A stretch of 14,040 bases of DNA from Campylobacteraceae bacterium (GTDB lineage Bacteria > Campylobacterota > Campylobacteria > Campylobacterales > Sulfurovaceae): contig JAMOSL010000060.1 in assembly GCA_027063105.1 (NCBI GenBank), positions 1 through 14,040 of the forward strand, read 5' to 3'. This document shows positions 1-7,123 of the stretch, one piece after another (positions within the stretch are counted from its first letter, which is position 1; each line of letters begins with the position of its first letter). The notes beneath the pieces are model-generated. The model was not told the origin of the DNA. It did not search any database and was given only the letters and a program-made list of their open reading frames with translations. The position numbers and the translations under genes were made by a program.

Positions 1-11
1 CACCTATTATT

Positions 12-41
12 AGATAAAATATTTTTACTTAAAATATAGGA
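12..41 (+). promoter_or_regulatory. Probable glyS promoter -10 element and ribosome binding site
   Basis: The sequence shows GATAAAAT with the -10-like hexamer TAAAAT at 15-20, and AGGA at 38-41, nine bases before the glyS ATG. No -35 can be judged because the window starts here. A second TATAAT at 43-48 is too close to the start codon to drive full-length glyS. The -10 assignment is an inference from spacing and from resemblance to the GATATAAT elements elsewhere in the window. Confidence 0.35.
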
Positions 42-50
42 TTATAATAG

Positions 51-2099
51 ATGACAAAACCACTACTTATTGAGATTGGAGTCGAAGAACTTCCTGCTAT
101 ACCTCTTCTTAAAATTATTACAAATATTGAAAACTCTTGGAAAGAAATATTAATAGATAATCAATTAGATACACAATTTAAGTTTTTATATACACCTAGA
201 AGATTAGTTTTAATTCATGATAACATGCCTTTAAAACAGGCTGATAGTATAATAGAACTTTATGGTCCTCCAATCCAAGTGGCTATTAAAGATGGTGTTC
301 CAACTGGAGCAGGTAATGGATTTGCTCGAAAATGTGGAGTATCTTTTAGTGAAATTTCAAGAGCAGATAAAGGTGGTCGAGAAGTTTTATATTTTAAAGA
401 AAATAAAGCAGGTACAGATACTAAGAAACTTTTAGAATATATGATTAAACAATGGATTTCATCTATGAACTTTGGAAAAATGATGAGATGGGGAGATAGA
501 ACAGATGAGTTTATTCGTCCTATTCGTTGGTTACAAGTTCGATTAGATGATGATATCGTTCCTGTTGAACTTTTTGGAGTTAAAAGTTCTAATAATACTT
601 TTATTCATAGAATGGTTTCGTTTAATCCTGTTAAAGTTAATGGAATAGAAAATTATAAAGATATATTAGCTAATGGTTCAGTAACTATTTATCCATATAA
701 AAGAGAAGAAAAAATATTAAAAGAGTTTGATGAATTGGAGAGTATACATAATATTTCAATAGAGAGAGATAAATCTCTTTTAGCTGAAATTGTAGCTATT
801 ACTGAAAATCCAAAAGCTCTTTTAGGTAGTTTTGATAAAAGTTTTTTAGAGCTTCCTCCAGAAGTTATTATTACCTCAATGAAAGAGCATCAAAGATATT
901 TTGCAGTTTATAAAGATAGTCAACTGACTAATAATTTTATTGTAGTTACAAATGCTGTTACAGATGATTATACTAAAGTAATTTCAGGGAATGAGAGAGT
1001 TTTAAAACCAAGATTAGCTGATGGAATGTTTTTTTATAAAAATGATTTAAAAAGAGGACTATCAACTGATGGATTAGAAAAAATTCAATTTATGGATGGA
1101 TTAGGTTCATTAAGCGATAAAATAGATAGAGAGACAAAAGTAGCTATATCTCTTTTACATATATATAAAGAACAGATAACTAAAGAGACAAGTAGAGATT
1201 TTGAAGAATTAGAAGCTTTGATGAAAAAAGCTATCAAGTTAGCAAAAGCTGATTTAACAAGTGAAATGGTTTATGAGTTTACAGAATTGCAAGGGCTTAT
1301 GGGATATTATTATGCCAAATCTCTTGGTGAAGATGAATTAATATATAATGCAATCAAAGAACAATATATGCCATTAGGGGAGGGTGGAGAGCTTCCTTTT
1401 TCTATCTTCTCCTCTATAGTAGCTATATCAATTAAATTAGATACTCTTTTGGGATTATTTAGTATTGGTAAAATTCCAACAGGCTCAAAAGACCCATTTG
1501 CATTAAGAAGAGCAGTTAATGGCATTAGTAGAATAGTTACTGAGTATAATTTATCATTTAATATAAAATATATTATTAATTCATTAAAAAAATCATATCA
1601 AGAGATAGACCAAACAAAATTATATGATTTTATAATTGAGAGAGTTAGCAAATCGTTAAAAGCTAATCCCTCAGTAATTACAGCAGTATTAGCATCAGGT
1701 GAAGATGATATAAATGAGATTGTCAAGAAAGTTGGAGCATTAGATGAGGTCGTATCCAATAAGAGTTTTAAAGAGCAGTTTACAACATTTAAAAGAGTAG
1801 CAAATATATCAAAAGATTTAGACTTTAGTTCAAAATTTAAAATTGATGAAACTAAATTTATAGAAGATGCAGAAAAAGAGTTATATAAAAAATATCAAGA
1901 TATAACTAGTGCAAATTATAGTGATTATAAGTCTAAACTAGAAGCTTTATTTTCTTTAAAAGAATTATTAGATAAATATTTCGATGATGTAATGGTCAAT
2001 TCCGAAGATTTAGATATACGAACTAACCGTCAAAATATGATAGGTAGTATATATATGAGTTTTAAAGATATAGCTGATATTAAAGAAGTTTCTATTTAG
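51..2099 (+). CDS. glyS: Glycyl-tRNA synthetase beta subunit
   Basis: This is the beta subunit of the bacterial alpha2beta2 glycyl-tRNA synthetase. The beta chain binds and positions tRNA-Gly, while the alpha chain (glyQ, not in this window) activates glycine. The 682 residues are close to the usual family length of about 690. The N-terminus IEIGVEELPA (residues 7-16) is the hallmark opening of GlyS. Other family blocks are MRWGDRTDEFIRPIRW (145-160), MKEHQRYF (277-284), the GNERVLKPRLADGMFF block (313-328), the degenerate HD-like segment AKADLTSEMVYEFTELQG (398-415) and SKDPFALRRAVNGI (479-492). The C-terminal DALR-like part is lysine-rich and less conserved. The start is supported by AGGA nine bases upstream. 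The gene stands alone on its strand and converges on the minus-strand operon. The reading frame is intact. Confidence 0.97.
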   Translation: MTKPLLIEIGVEELPAIPLLKIITNIENSWKEILIDNQLDTQFKFLYTPRRLVLIHDNMPLKQADSIIELYGPPIQVAIKDGVPTGAGNGFARKCGVSFSEISRADKGGREVLYFKENKAGTDTKKLLEYMIKQWISSMNFGKMMRWGDRTDEFIRPIRWLQVRLDDDIVPVELFGVKSSNNTFIHRMVSFNPVKVNGIENYKDILANGSVTIYPYKREEKILKEFDELESIHNISIERDKSLLAEIVAITENPKALLGSFDKSFLELPPEVIITSMKEHQRYFAVYKDSQLTNNFIVVTNAVTDDYTKVISGNERVLKPRLADGMFFYKNDLKRGLSTDGLEKIQFMDGLGSLSDKIDRETKVAISLLHIYKEQITKETSRDFEELEALMKKAIKLAKADLTSEMVYEFTELQGLMGYYYAKSLGEDELIYNAIKEQYMPLGEGGELPFSIFSSIVAISIKLDTLLGLFSIGKIPTGSKDPFALRRAVNGISRIVTEYNLSFNIKYIINSLKKSYQEIDQTKLYDFIIERVSKSLKANPSVITAVLASGEDDINEIVKKVGALDEVVSNKSFKEQFTTFKRVANISKDLDFSSKFKIDETKFIEDAEKELYKKYQDITSANYSDYKSKLEALFSLKELLDKYFDDVMVNSEDLDIRTNRQNMIGSIYMSFKDIADIKEVSI

Positions 2100-2104
2100 A
2101 ATAA

Positions 2105-2129
2105 ATGGGAGAGTTTATTTTCTTCCCAT
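2105..2129. terminator. Hairpin between convergent genes, possible bidirectional terminator
   Basis: ATGGGA at 2105-2110 pairs perfectly with TCCCAT at 2124-2129 around a loop of about 13 bases. It lies between the glyS stop (2097-2099) and the stop of the minus-strand DUF1566 gene (2141-2143), where both transcripts should end. The downstream tracts are AT-rich on both strands but neither is a clean run of T, so this is a weak intrinsic terminator at best. The pairing is seen; the function is inferred. Confidence 0.45.
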
Positions 2130-2140
2130 AATATTTGTAT

Positions 2141-3694
2141 TTATAATGACGATCTAATACATCTAACAAAATTCATTTTAGTTTTAAGTTGCCATTCATC
2201 ACCAGTTCCACCATATCCATAATGAAAATTTACTGTCCATGCATAGTTTTTCTTTCTATCTATAGTTGTTGATGTCCAATAGTTTTCACTTTTTGTATTT
2301 TTAAATGAACTGGTATCTATTGATGGATTATATTTATTTCTATCTGCTATAAAATATAATTCATTGAAGTTTGGTAATCTCCAATTTGTGTATCCACCTA
2401 AAGTTAACTCTTCACAGTAATTAATAGCACCTATCCAAGTTAAACTAGTAATACTACTATTATTATCAGTATAATTATCTTGCCAAACTAAGCTTGTTTT
2501 ATTATCTTTAGTAAATCCATTGTCTATATCTCTTGTAAATGATGGTTTAATAGTTGGTTTTAAATTTCTTACACATCTAGTAAATACAAAAGGACTATTT
2601 TTAACTAACCAATTATCATGATTATATTCAAAACTAACTGTCCATATCTTTTTATTTAAATCTTTTATTAATGAGTTGTTATTATTTGAATCTACTATCT
2701 CTGATGATGTCCAGTAGTTGTATCCTTGAATATTCTCAAAAATTTTATCTATAGGAGGAAAGTTATTATCATTTCTATCAGGTAATCCTTTTATTGCAAG
2801 TGTCATAAGCTCATCAATTGTTGGAAGTCTCCAATCTGAATATCCACCTAAAGATAGTGCATTACAATATGTAGTAGCTGTATCTCCTGAAGTTTCATTA
2901 TATTCAGAAGAGTCAAAATGTTCTGTAGTTATATAAGGTTTTTGAACATTAGTACCATTGATATCGTCTTGCCACATTAAATTACTAAGCATATCACTAA
3001 CCACAGATTTTTGGTCATCTCTTTGATAATTATCAGATATTCCAGATTTATAATATCCATCATCTCTAAGGCTATCATCTGTTATACTATTTCCTAGATG
3101 GTCATAGCTAATTATTTGTCTTGTTACTTTTGGGATATAACTAAAAGTTCCTATACTTTTTGCATAACTATTTATTAATGTCTTTGCATTTACTACACTA
3201 TCTGTAGATTTTGTAACATTAATCATTACATTTTTGGCTTGAATTAAATCATTTAATTTTGAATACATAAAATATGTACCAACTTCTCTTTTATTTTCTA
3301 ATATAATAGAGTCATCACCCTTTACTCCATTTATAATAGCTAAAATAAAGAGAGGTCTAATAATATTTCCATTATCTAACTCTTTAACCCAATAATTTTG
3401 ACCTTCTGTATCAGCTTTTCTCTTAAACATATTTGTATAGATTGCTGTTACAAAATCAAAATTTGTATAATTTCGTGGATATTTTGTATTTGTTTCAATT
3501 TGCTCAAAAAAGCTTATAGCAATTTCATTAAGTGACAAACCACTTTTTAGCCAATAAGTTATACCATCACTATCTGGGGCTCTATCAAATGTAGCAATAT
3601 ATAATTTTGTAATAGAGTTATCCGTAATATCTTCAGCTATGACTATAGAGTTAAAAAAAGATACAAAAAGTATCACAGTTAATAATTTTTTCAT
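2141..3694 (-). CDS. Secreted protein with DUF4214-like N-terminus and two tandem DUF1566 domains
   Basis: The exact function is unknown. The 517-residue product begins with a clear Sec signal peptide (residues 1-20, ending IVIA before EDIT), so it should be exported to the periplasm, cell surface or medium. Residues about 28-125 hold two copies of a DUF4214-like motif: LYIATFDRAPDSDGITYW (31-48) and IYTNMFKRKADTEGQNYW (85-102). Residues about 225-376 and 395-514 are two DUF1566 (Lcl C-terminal) domains. Each has a WQD block, a cysteine, GGY[ST][DN]WRLP, NYWTS, WTV.F and a closing RC[VI]R block. The paired cysteines C277/C374 and C427/C512 probably form one disulfide per repeat. DUF1566 is named from the adhesin Lcl of Legionella, so binding to a surface or glycan is a reasonable guess only. 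AGGAGG lies five bases before the start. It is the last gene of the minus-strand operon, 23 bp after the small membrane protein. No reverse transcriptase or template repeat is visible nearby. Confidence 0.85.
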   Translation of the reverse strand: MKKLLTVILFVSFFNSIVIAEDITDNSITKLYIATFDRAPDSDGITYWLKSGLSLNEIAISFFEQIETNTKYPRNYTNFDFVTAIYTNMFKRKADTEGQNYWVKELDNGNIIRPLFILAIINGVKGDDSIILENKREVGTYFMYSKLNDLIQAKNVMINVTKSTDSVVNAKTLINSYAKSIGTFSYIPKVTRQIISYDHLGNSITDDSLRDDGYYKSGISDNYQRDDQKSVVSDMLSNLMWQDDINGTNVQKPYITTEHFDSSEYNETSGDTATTYCNALSLGGYSDWRLPTIDELMTLAIKGLPDRNDNNFPPIDKIFENIQGYNYWTSSEIVDSNNNNSLIKDLNKKIWTVSFEYNHDNWLVKNSPFVFTRCVRNLKPTIKPSFTRDIDNGFTKDNKTSLVWQDNYTDNNSSITSLTWIGAINYCEELTLGGYTNWRLPNFNELYFIADRNKYNPSIDTSSFKNTKSENYWTSTTIDRKKNYAWTVNFHYGYGGTGDEWQLKTKMNFVRCIRSSL

Positions 3695-3699
3695 AAAAT

Positions 3700-3705
3700 C
3701 CTCCT
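3700..3705 (-). promoter_or_regulatory. Perfect Shine-Dalgarno for the DUF4214/DUF1566 gene
   Basis: The minus strand reads AGGAGG at 3705-3700, five bases before the ATG at 3694-3692. It is one of the two full AGGAGG matches I noticed at gene starts in the window (the other precedes engB). It fixes the start and suggests efficient translation of this distal operon gene. Confidence 0.7.
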
Positions 3706-3717
3706 AATTAATATATT

Positions 3718-4044
3718 TTATCCTAAAACTCCATTAGAGCCTATTAACTCAACGAGTATAACATATAAAACAAGTGTTAAAATAGGTAAGAGTATAACTT
3801 TAAGATATAGTTTATTTTTTATTATATAAATTATTAAACCTAACCAAGAGACAGCTACAAAAACAAAATGGGCAATAAATAAAGGTATTATGCTTCTAGT
3901 CATATTCCCTAATCCTGCAAATATAGATATTGAAATAAATATCACTAAAGATATAAATAACTTTTCAATATCTTTGTTTCTTCTAAAATTTATTGTCATA
4001 ATTGCTATGGTCAAAAAAATGGTTAATATAATTAATGTTAGCAT
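3718..4044 (-). CDS. Small integral membrane protein of unknown function
   Basis: I do not recognise this 108-residue protein. It is almost entirely hydrophobic, with about four predicted membrane segments at residues 1-20, 28-46, 51-75 and 80-101. A basic loop, RRNKDIEK (21-28), separates the first two, and short basic turns such as KNKLYLK (76-82) lie later. By the positive-inside rule these turns would face the cytoplasm. AGGAGA (4055-4050) lies about five bases upstream of the ATG and overlaps the queA stop codon region, so translation is probably coupled to queA (gap of 8 bp). The 23-bp gap to the secreted DUF1566 gene keeps it in the same operon. No catalytic motif is seen. It is a real gene by RBS, spacing and composition; its role is unknown. 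Confidence 0.7.
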   Translation of the reverse strand: MLTLIILTIFLTIAIMTINFRRNKDIEKLFISLVIFISISIFAGLGNMTRSIIPLFIAHFVFVAVSWLGLIIYIIKNKLYLKVILLPILTLVLYVILVELIGSNGVLG

Positions 4045-4052
4045 AGGTTCTC

Positions 4053-5093
4053 CTATAAAATAAGCATACTATCGCCATAACTAAAAAAACGATAATTATT
4101 ATTTATTGCCTCTTGATATAGTTCTAGTGTCTTTTCTCTTCCTATAAATGCACTAACTAGCATAATCAAAGTGCTTTTAGGTAGATGAAAATTTGTTAAA
4201 AGATGATTTACTCTTATTGGAGGATTATTTGGATTTAAAAATAGGTCACACTCTCCATTAACTTTTTTTTCTCTTGCATAATATTCTATAGTTCTCGTAA
4301 CTGTTGTACCTATTGCTAATATATTTTTATCACTAGTTATAATATCTTTGGAATTTTTTGGAATATCAAAATATTCAGAATGCATAGAATGATTTAAAAT
4401 CTCTTTTACTTCAACTGGTTTAAAAGTTCCAGCTCCAACATGAAGAGTTATTTTATTTGTATTATAGTTATTTTCTAGTTCCTTAAATAACTCTTCTGTA
4501 AAGTGTAAAGAGGCTGTCGGTGCTGCTACTGCTCCTGCATTTTTTGCGAATAGTGTTTGATAATCTCTTTCATCCTCTTTTTTATCTTCTCTTTTTATAT
4601 AAGGAGGAAGTGGAATATGTCCTATTTTATCTAAAATTAAAACTAAATCTTCAAATCTAATAGGAGTGTTTTTATAATAAAATTTAACAACTCTTGACCC
4701 ATCACTATTTAATTCTATAACCTCAGCACTTAACTCGTTATCGAAATATAGAATAGTACCTATCTTAACTCTACCTCTAATCATAACTAATGAAGAGAAA
4801 CTATTTAAAGGTTTATTAAAAAGTAGTTCAACCTTTCCTCCACTCTCTTTTTTACCAAAAATTCTTGCCTTAATTACTCTTGTATCATTTAAAAATATTT
4901 CACATTTATCTGGAATAAAATCTAATAGACATTTAAAAGTCGTATGAGTTATACTTTTATCTTCTCTATTATAAACTAAAAGTTTGGCACTATCTCGTGG
5001 ATAAACTGGATTAGATGCTATATGTCCATCAGGAAGAGTATAATCATAACTATCTGTTAATAACTCTCTTGATATAATATTACTCTTTATCAT
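4053..5093 (-). CDS. queA: S-adenosylmethionine:tRNA ribosyltransferase-isomerase (queuosine synthesis)
   Basis: QueA transfers and isomerises the ribosyl moiety of S-adenosylmethionine onto preQ1 at the wobble position (34) of GUN-anticodon tRNAs. This makes epoxyqueuosine, the penultimate step to queuosine, in the cytoplasm. The 346 residues match the family length. Family motifs seen are DYTLP (17-21), YPRDSAKLLV (31-40), FLNDTRVIKAR (67-77), GAVAAPTASLHFTEEL (187-202), LHVGAGTFKPV (217-227), TNFHLPKSTLIMLVSAF (300-316) and RFFSYGDSMLI (335-345). The start overlaps the end of tatC by 14 bp. The purine-rich codons of the TatC acidic tail (including GAGG at 5100-5097) serve as its ribosome binding site. 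Co-transcription with tatBC is a matter of arrangement; I infer no functional link. No other queuosine gene lies in the window. Confidence 0.96.
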   Translation of the reverse strand: MIKSNIISRELLTDSYDYTLPDGHIASNPVYPRDSAKLLVYNREDKSITHTTFKCLLDFIPDKCEIFLNDTRVIKARIFGKKESGGKVELLFNKPLNSFSSLVMIRGRVKIGTILYFDNELSAEVIELNSDGSRVVKFYYKNTPIRFEDLVLILDKIGHIPLPPYIKREDKKEDERDYQTLFAKNAGAVAAPTASLHFTEELFKELENNYNTNKITLHVGAGTFKPVEVKEILNHSMHSEYFDIPKNSKDIITSDKNILAIGTTVTRTIEYYAREKKVNGECDLFLNPNNPPIRVNHLLTNFHLPKSTLIMLVSAFIGREKTLELYQEAINNNYRFFSYGDSMLIL

Positions 5094-5814
5094 TTTCCTC
5101 TTCTTCTTCCTCTTTTTTGTATGGATTAACCATTCTTACAATTACTATCGATACCCCATATAAGAATACAAGTGGCCCAGCCATTAGTAATTGAGTAATA
5201 ACATCAGGAGGAGTTAGCATAGCTGCAAAAACAAATATAAGTAAAACTGCATATCCAAAGAAATCTTTTAGGTTTTTATCATTAATTAGACCAAGCATTC
5301 CTAAAAAGAATAATACAACTGGTAATTCAAATGCAACCCCAAAACCAAATAATATTTTTGTAAAGATACTAACATACTCATCTAAAGTTTGTAAGAAGTT
5401 AACTAAGTTACCTGCAAATATCCATAAAAATTGAAATCCTAAAGGTATAACAACCCAATATGCAAAAGCAGTTCCTAATAAGAACATAAATGTTGACGTA
5501 AATACAAAGGGAACAACATATTTCTTTTCATTATCATATAATCCGGGAGCTATAAATGCCCAAAGTTGAGAGAAAACAACAGGTAAAGCAAAAAGAAATC
5601 CAGTAAATATAGAAATCTTTAAAGCTGTAAAAAATATTCCAATACCACCAATAAAAGGATCACCCTCAACAACACCTACTAGAGGAGCTTTGACAAATTC
5701 AATTAATGGTTGGTTAAATCCAAAAGCGACAAAAGCAAAAACAATAATAGTTGCAACAGATATTCCCAATCTTTTTCTAAGTTCAATTAAATGTGGTCTA
5801 ATCTCTTTAAACAT
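5080..5814 (-). CDS. tatC: Sec-independent (twin-arginine) protein translocase subunit TatC
   Basis: TatC is the multispanning inner-membrane receptor that, with TatB, recognises twin-arginine signal peptides of folded proteins and recruits TatA. The 244 residues contain the N-terminal signature HLIELRKRL (8-16). Six membrane segments can be placed at about 18-35, 66-84, 100-124, 152-174, 186-201 and 205-228. The first cytoplasmic loop carries FIAPGLYDNEKKYV (87-100), whose E96 corresponds to the signal-peptide-contacting Glu of E. coli TatC. FGFGVAFELPVV (156-167) carries the conserved intramembrane E163. The protein ends in an acidic run, KKEEEEEENDKE (233-244). Its ATG shares one base with the tatB stop (TAATG), implying translational coupling and matched output of the two subunits. 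TatA is not in the window. Confidence 0.97.
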   Translation of the reverse strand: MFKEIRPHLIELRKRLGISVATIIVFAFVAFGFNQPLIEFVKAPLVGVVEGDPFIGGIGIFFTALKISIFTGFLFALPVVFSQLWAFIAPGLYDNEKKYVVPFVFTSTFMFLLGTAFAYWVVIPLGFQFLWIFAGNLVNFLQTLDEYVSIFTKILFGFGVAFELPVVLFFLGMLGLINDKNLKDFFGYAVLLIFVFAAMLTPPDVITQLLMAGPLVFLYGVSIVIVRMVNPYKKEEEEEENDKE

Positions 5815-6206
5815 TATACGTTCACCTCTTTATCAATATTTTTTGATTTCTTTTCAAAAGTTACTTTATCTTGCTTTGGTTCTATTTGCTTAGTTGTTGG
5901 TGGAGTATCCAATGAGCTATTAATAGCCTCTGTAATATCATCCATTGGATTAATTCCAACATTCTTGAAACCTTTAAGTTCATCAGTTGCTTCATCAAGT
6001 TGCTTTTTATAACTCATAGCTTCTTCTTTAAGTTCTGCTATTTTCATCTCTTCATCAATAGCACCTTTTGCATCACCAATCGCTTTTTTAGCACTTTTAA
6101 TAAATTTAGCAACCTTTACCATCATTTCTGGGAGCTTATCTGGACCCAAAAATAATATACCAATAACGATAATCAAGAGTATCTCTGTAAACCCCATACC
6201 AAACAT
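5814..6206 (-). CDS. tatB: Twin-arginine translocase subunit TatB
   Basis: TatB is a single-span membrane protein that forms the Tat substrate-receptor complex with TatC. I choose the ATG at 6206 (130 residues, MFGMGFTEIL). This is the usual beginning of the family, and AAGG lies about seven bases upstream. A longer in-frame reading from a TTG at 6236 adds ten residues not typical of the family and has no Shine-Dalgarno. Residues 5-20 form the short membrane helix, followed by the hinge GPDKLP (21-26), an amphipathic helix (27-43) and a long charged, probably coiled tail. The tail length and the position directly before tatC favour TatB over TatA. A TAAAAT at 6248-6243 could be a weak internal promoter; nothing else is evident in the gap to the upstream peptidase gene. 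Confidence 0.92.
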   Translation of the reverse strand: MFGMGFTEILLIIVIGILFLGPDKLPEMMVKVAKFIKSAKKAIGDAKGAIDEEMKIAELKEEAMSYKKQLDEATDELKGFKNVGINPMDDITEAINSSLDTPPTTKQIEPKQDKVTFEKKSKNIDKEVNV

Positions 6207-6279
6207 AACAAAACCTTTATTATTTAGACTTTTCAATAAAGAATTTTAGCTAAAAAAGCTTGTTAGGTATATTAATAGC

Positions 6280-6903
6280 TCATTTCAATCTTCTTCCCCA
6301 TTTAAATCTTGCTTTATAGAATTTTTTATCTAAACTTGATATTATCACTTTTCGTTTTGATGAACTTGCGTGTATAAATTTATGGTTTCCAATATATATT
6401 CCAACATGATTAATATATCCTCGTCTTCTTCTTGATGTATCAAAAAATACTAAATCACCTTTTCTTAATCTACTTCGTTTTACTTTTTTACCAACTTTAC
6501 CTTGATTTATCGATACTCTTGGTATTTTTATTCCCATTTTTTTATATACATAAGATGTAAATCCAGAACAATCAAATCGGCTAGGACCATTTGCACCCCA
6601 AACATATCTTTTTCCTAAATGTCCTTTTGCTTCTGCAATAATATAATTATTTGAGGAAACTTTAGTTTTATGATGATGTTCTGATTGAATAAACACATTC
6701 TTTGGGAATAGTATTTTTGGTATAATAAATTTACTTATTTTAATAAATTTACTATCTTTATATCCATTTTTATTATGCTTAAATTCAATATTAATACTAA
6801 TTTTAATTGTATCATTTATTATCAGTGGGATAGATGGATATCCTATTTTACTGGCCATTAATATAGAGTTCATAACTAGAACTAAAACGATAATTTTTTT
6901 CAT
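6280..6903 (-). CDS. Exported NlpC/P60-family peptidoglycan endopeptidase
   Basis: This is a 207-residue secreted cysteine peptidase predicted to cut peptide stems of peptidoglycan. Residues 1-17 are a Sec signal peptide. Residues 18-85 are a lysine- and isoleucine-rich linker with no domain I recognise. The NlpC/P60 domain occupies about 86-206. AKGHLGKRYVWGANGPSRFD (92-111) leads into the catalytic Cys112 (CSGF), His166 in INHVGIYIG, and a third polar residue, His178, in KFIHASS. The catalytic half is strongly basic (KRSRLRKGD, TSRRRRG), which could favour wall binding. AGGAGA lies about eight bases before the ATG. It is the first gene of the operon and has a credible promoter upstream. The substrate bond (gamma-D-Glu-mDAP or other) cannot be read from the sequence. 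Confidence 0.9.
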   Translation of the reverse strand: MKKIIVLVLVMNSILMASKIGYPSIPLIINDTIKISINIEFKHNKNGYKDSKFIKISKFIIPKILFPKNVFIQSEHHHKTKVSSNNYIIAEAKGHLGKRYVWGANGPSRFDCSGFTSYVYKKMGIKIPRVSINQGKVGKKVKRSRLRKGDLVFFDTSRRRRGYINHVGIYIGNHKFIHASSSKRKVIISSLDKKFYKARFKWGRRLK

Positions 6904-6931
6904 AATCTTATCTCCTTTTTTATCTATTTAC

Positions 6932-6960
6932 ATGATATGCTTATTTTATAAAAAAGTCAA
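6932..6960 (-). promoter_or_regulatory. Probable sigma-70 promoter of the NlpC-tatBC-queA operon
   Basis: The minus strand reads TTGACT at 6960-6955, exactly 17 bases of spacer, then TATCAT at 6937-6932. Each hexamer matches the sigma-70 consensus at five of six positions. Transcription would begin near 6925, about 20 bases before the NlpC-family start codon. An alternative -10 (TAAAAT, 6948-6943) lies within the spacer. A visible -35 is unusual for Campylobacterota, so the match could be partly fortuitous in this AT-rich stretch. Confidence 0.5.
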
Positions 6961-7011
6961 AAAAGCAGAATTTAGCTTTATTAAATTGAGATAAATCAGC
7001 CAAAAACATTT

Positions 7012-7046
7012 AAAAATAATTGAATAGTTGAGGAAAAATAATTGAA
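7012..7046 (+). repeat. Two exact 13-bp direct repeats at a 22-bp period, divergent intergenic region
   Basis: AAAAATAATTGAA occurs at 7012-7024 and again at 7034-7046. The period is 22 bp, about two turns of the helix, so both copies face the same side of the DNA. They sit about 35-70 bp upstream of the cdsA -10 element, within the roughly 220-bp region between the two divergent transcripts. An additional AATTGA is present at 6984-6989. They could be an operator, an UP-like element, or chance similarity in an AT-rich sequence. No gene is seen in 6904-7123. Confidence 0.5.
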
Positions 7047-7078
7047 AAATTAGCATTTATATATTAAATCTATTTTTA

Positions 7079-7086
7079 GATATAAT
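7079..7086 (+). promoter_or_regulatory. Probable cdsA promoter -10 element
   Basis: GATATAAT at 7079-7086 contains a perfect TATAAT (7081-7086), preceded by AT-rich DNA with no recognisable -35, as is usual in Campylobacterota. The expected start of transcription near 7092-7094 leaves an untranslated leader of about 30 bases before the cdsA TTG. The leader contains ATG AAT GGA TAG at 7103-7114, in frame with but closed before cdsA. Confidence 0.55.
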
Positions 7087-7123
7087 TTCTTTTATAAATA
7101 AAATGAATGGATAGGTTATTGTA

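Noticed and set aside
1310..1525. 71-codon minus-strand open frame inside glyS
   Set aside because: It lies wholly opposite a well-conserved part of glyS, lacks a recognisable domain, and has the composition of an antisense shadow.
2141..3694. The DUF1566 protein as the variable protein of a diversity-generating retroelement
   Set aside because: DUF1566/C-type-lectin-like proteins are known retroelement targets, but there is no reverse transcriptase, accessory gene or template repeat in the window, and the two repeats differ in a way explained by ordinary divergence.
5690..6012. Two overlapping plus-strand open frames opposite tatC and tatB
   Set aside because: Both are antisense to confidently identified genes, have no family resemblance, and their hydrophobicity mirrors the membrane segments on the other strand.
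6248..6260. Inverted repeat AGCTAAAAAAGCT between the NlpC gene and tatB as a terminator
   Set aside because: The stem is only four base pairs with no T tract after it on the minus strand, and the close spacing argues for read-through into tatB.
7103..7114. Tiny reading frame ATG AAT GGA TAG in the cdsA leader as a regulatory upstream ORF
   Set aside because: It has only three codons and no convincing Shine-Dalgarno. Such ATG-stop combinations are frequent in AT-rich leaders. It matters only in showing that cdsA must start at the TTG.
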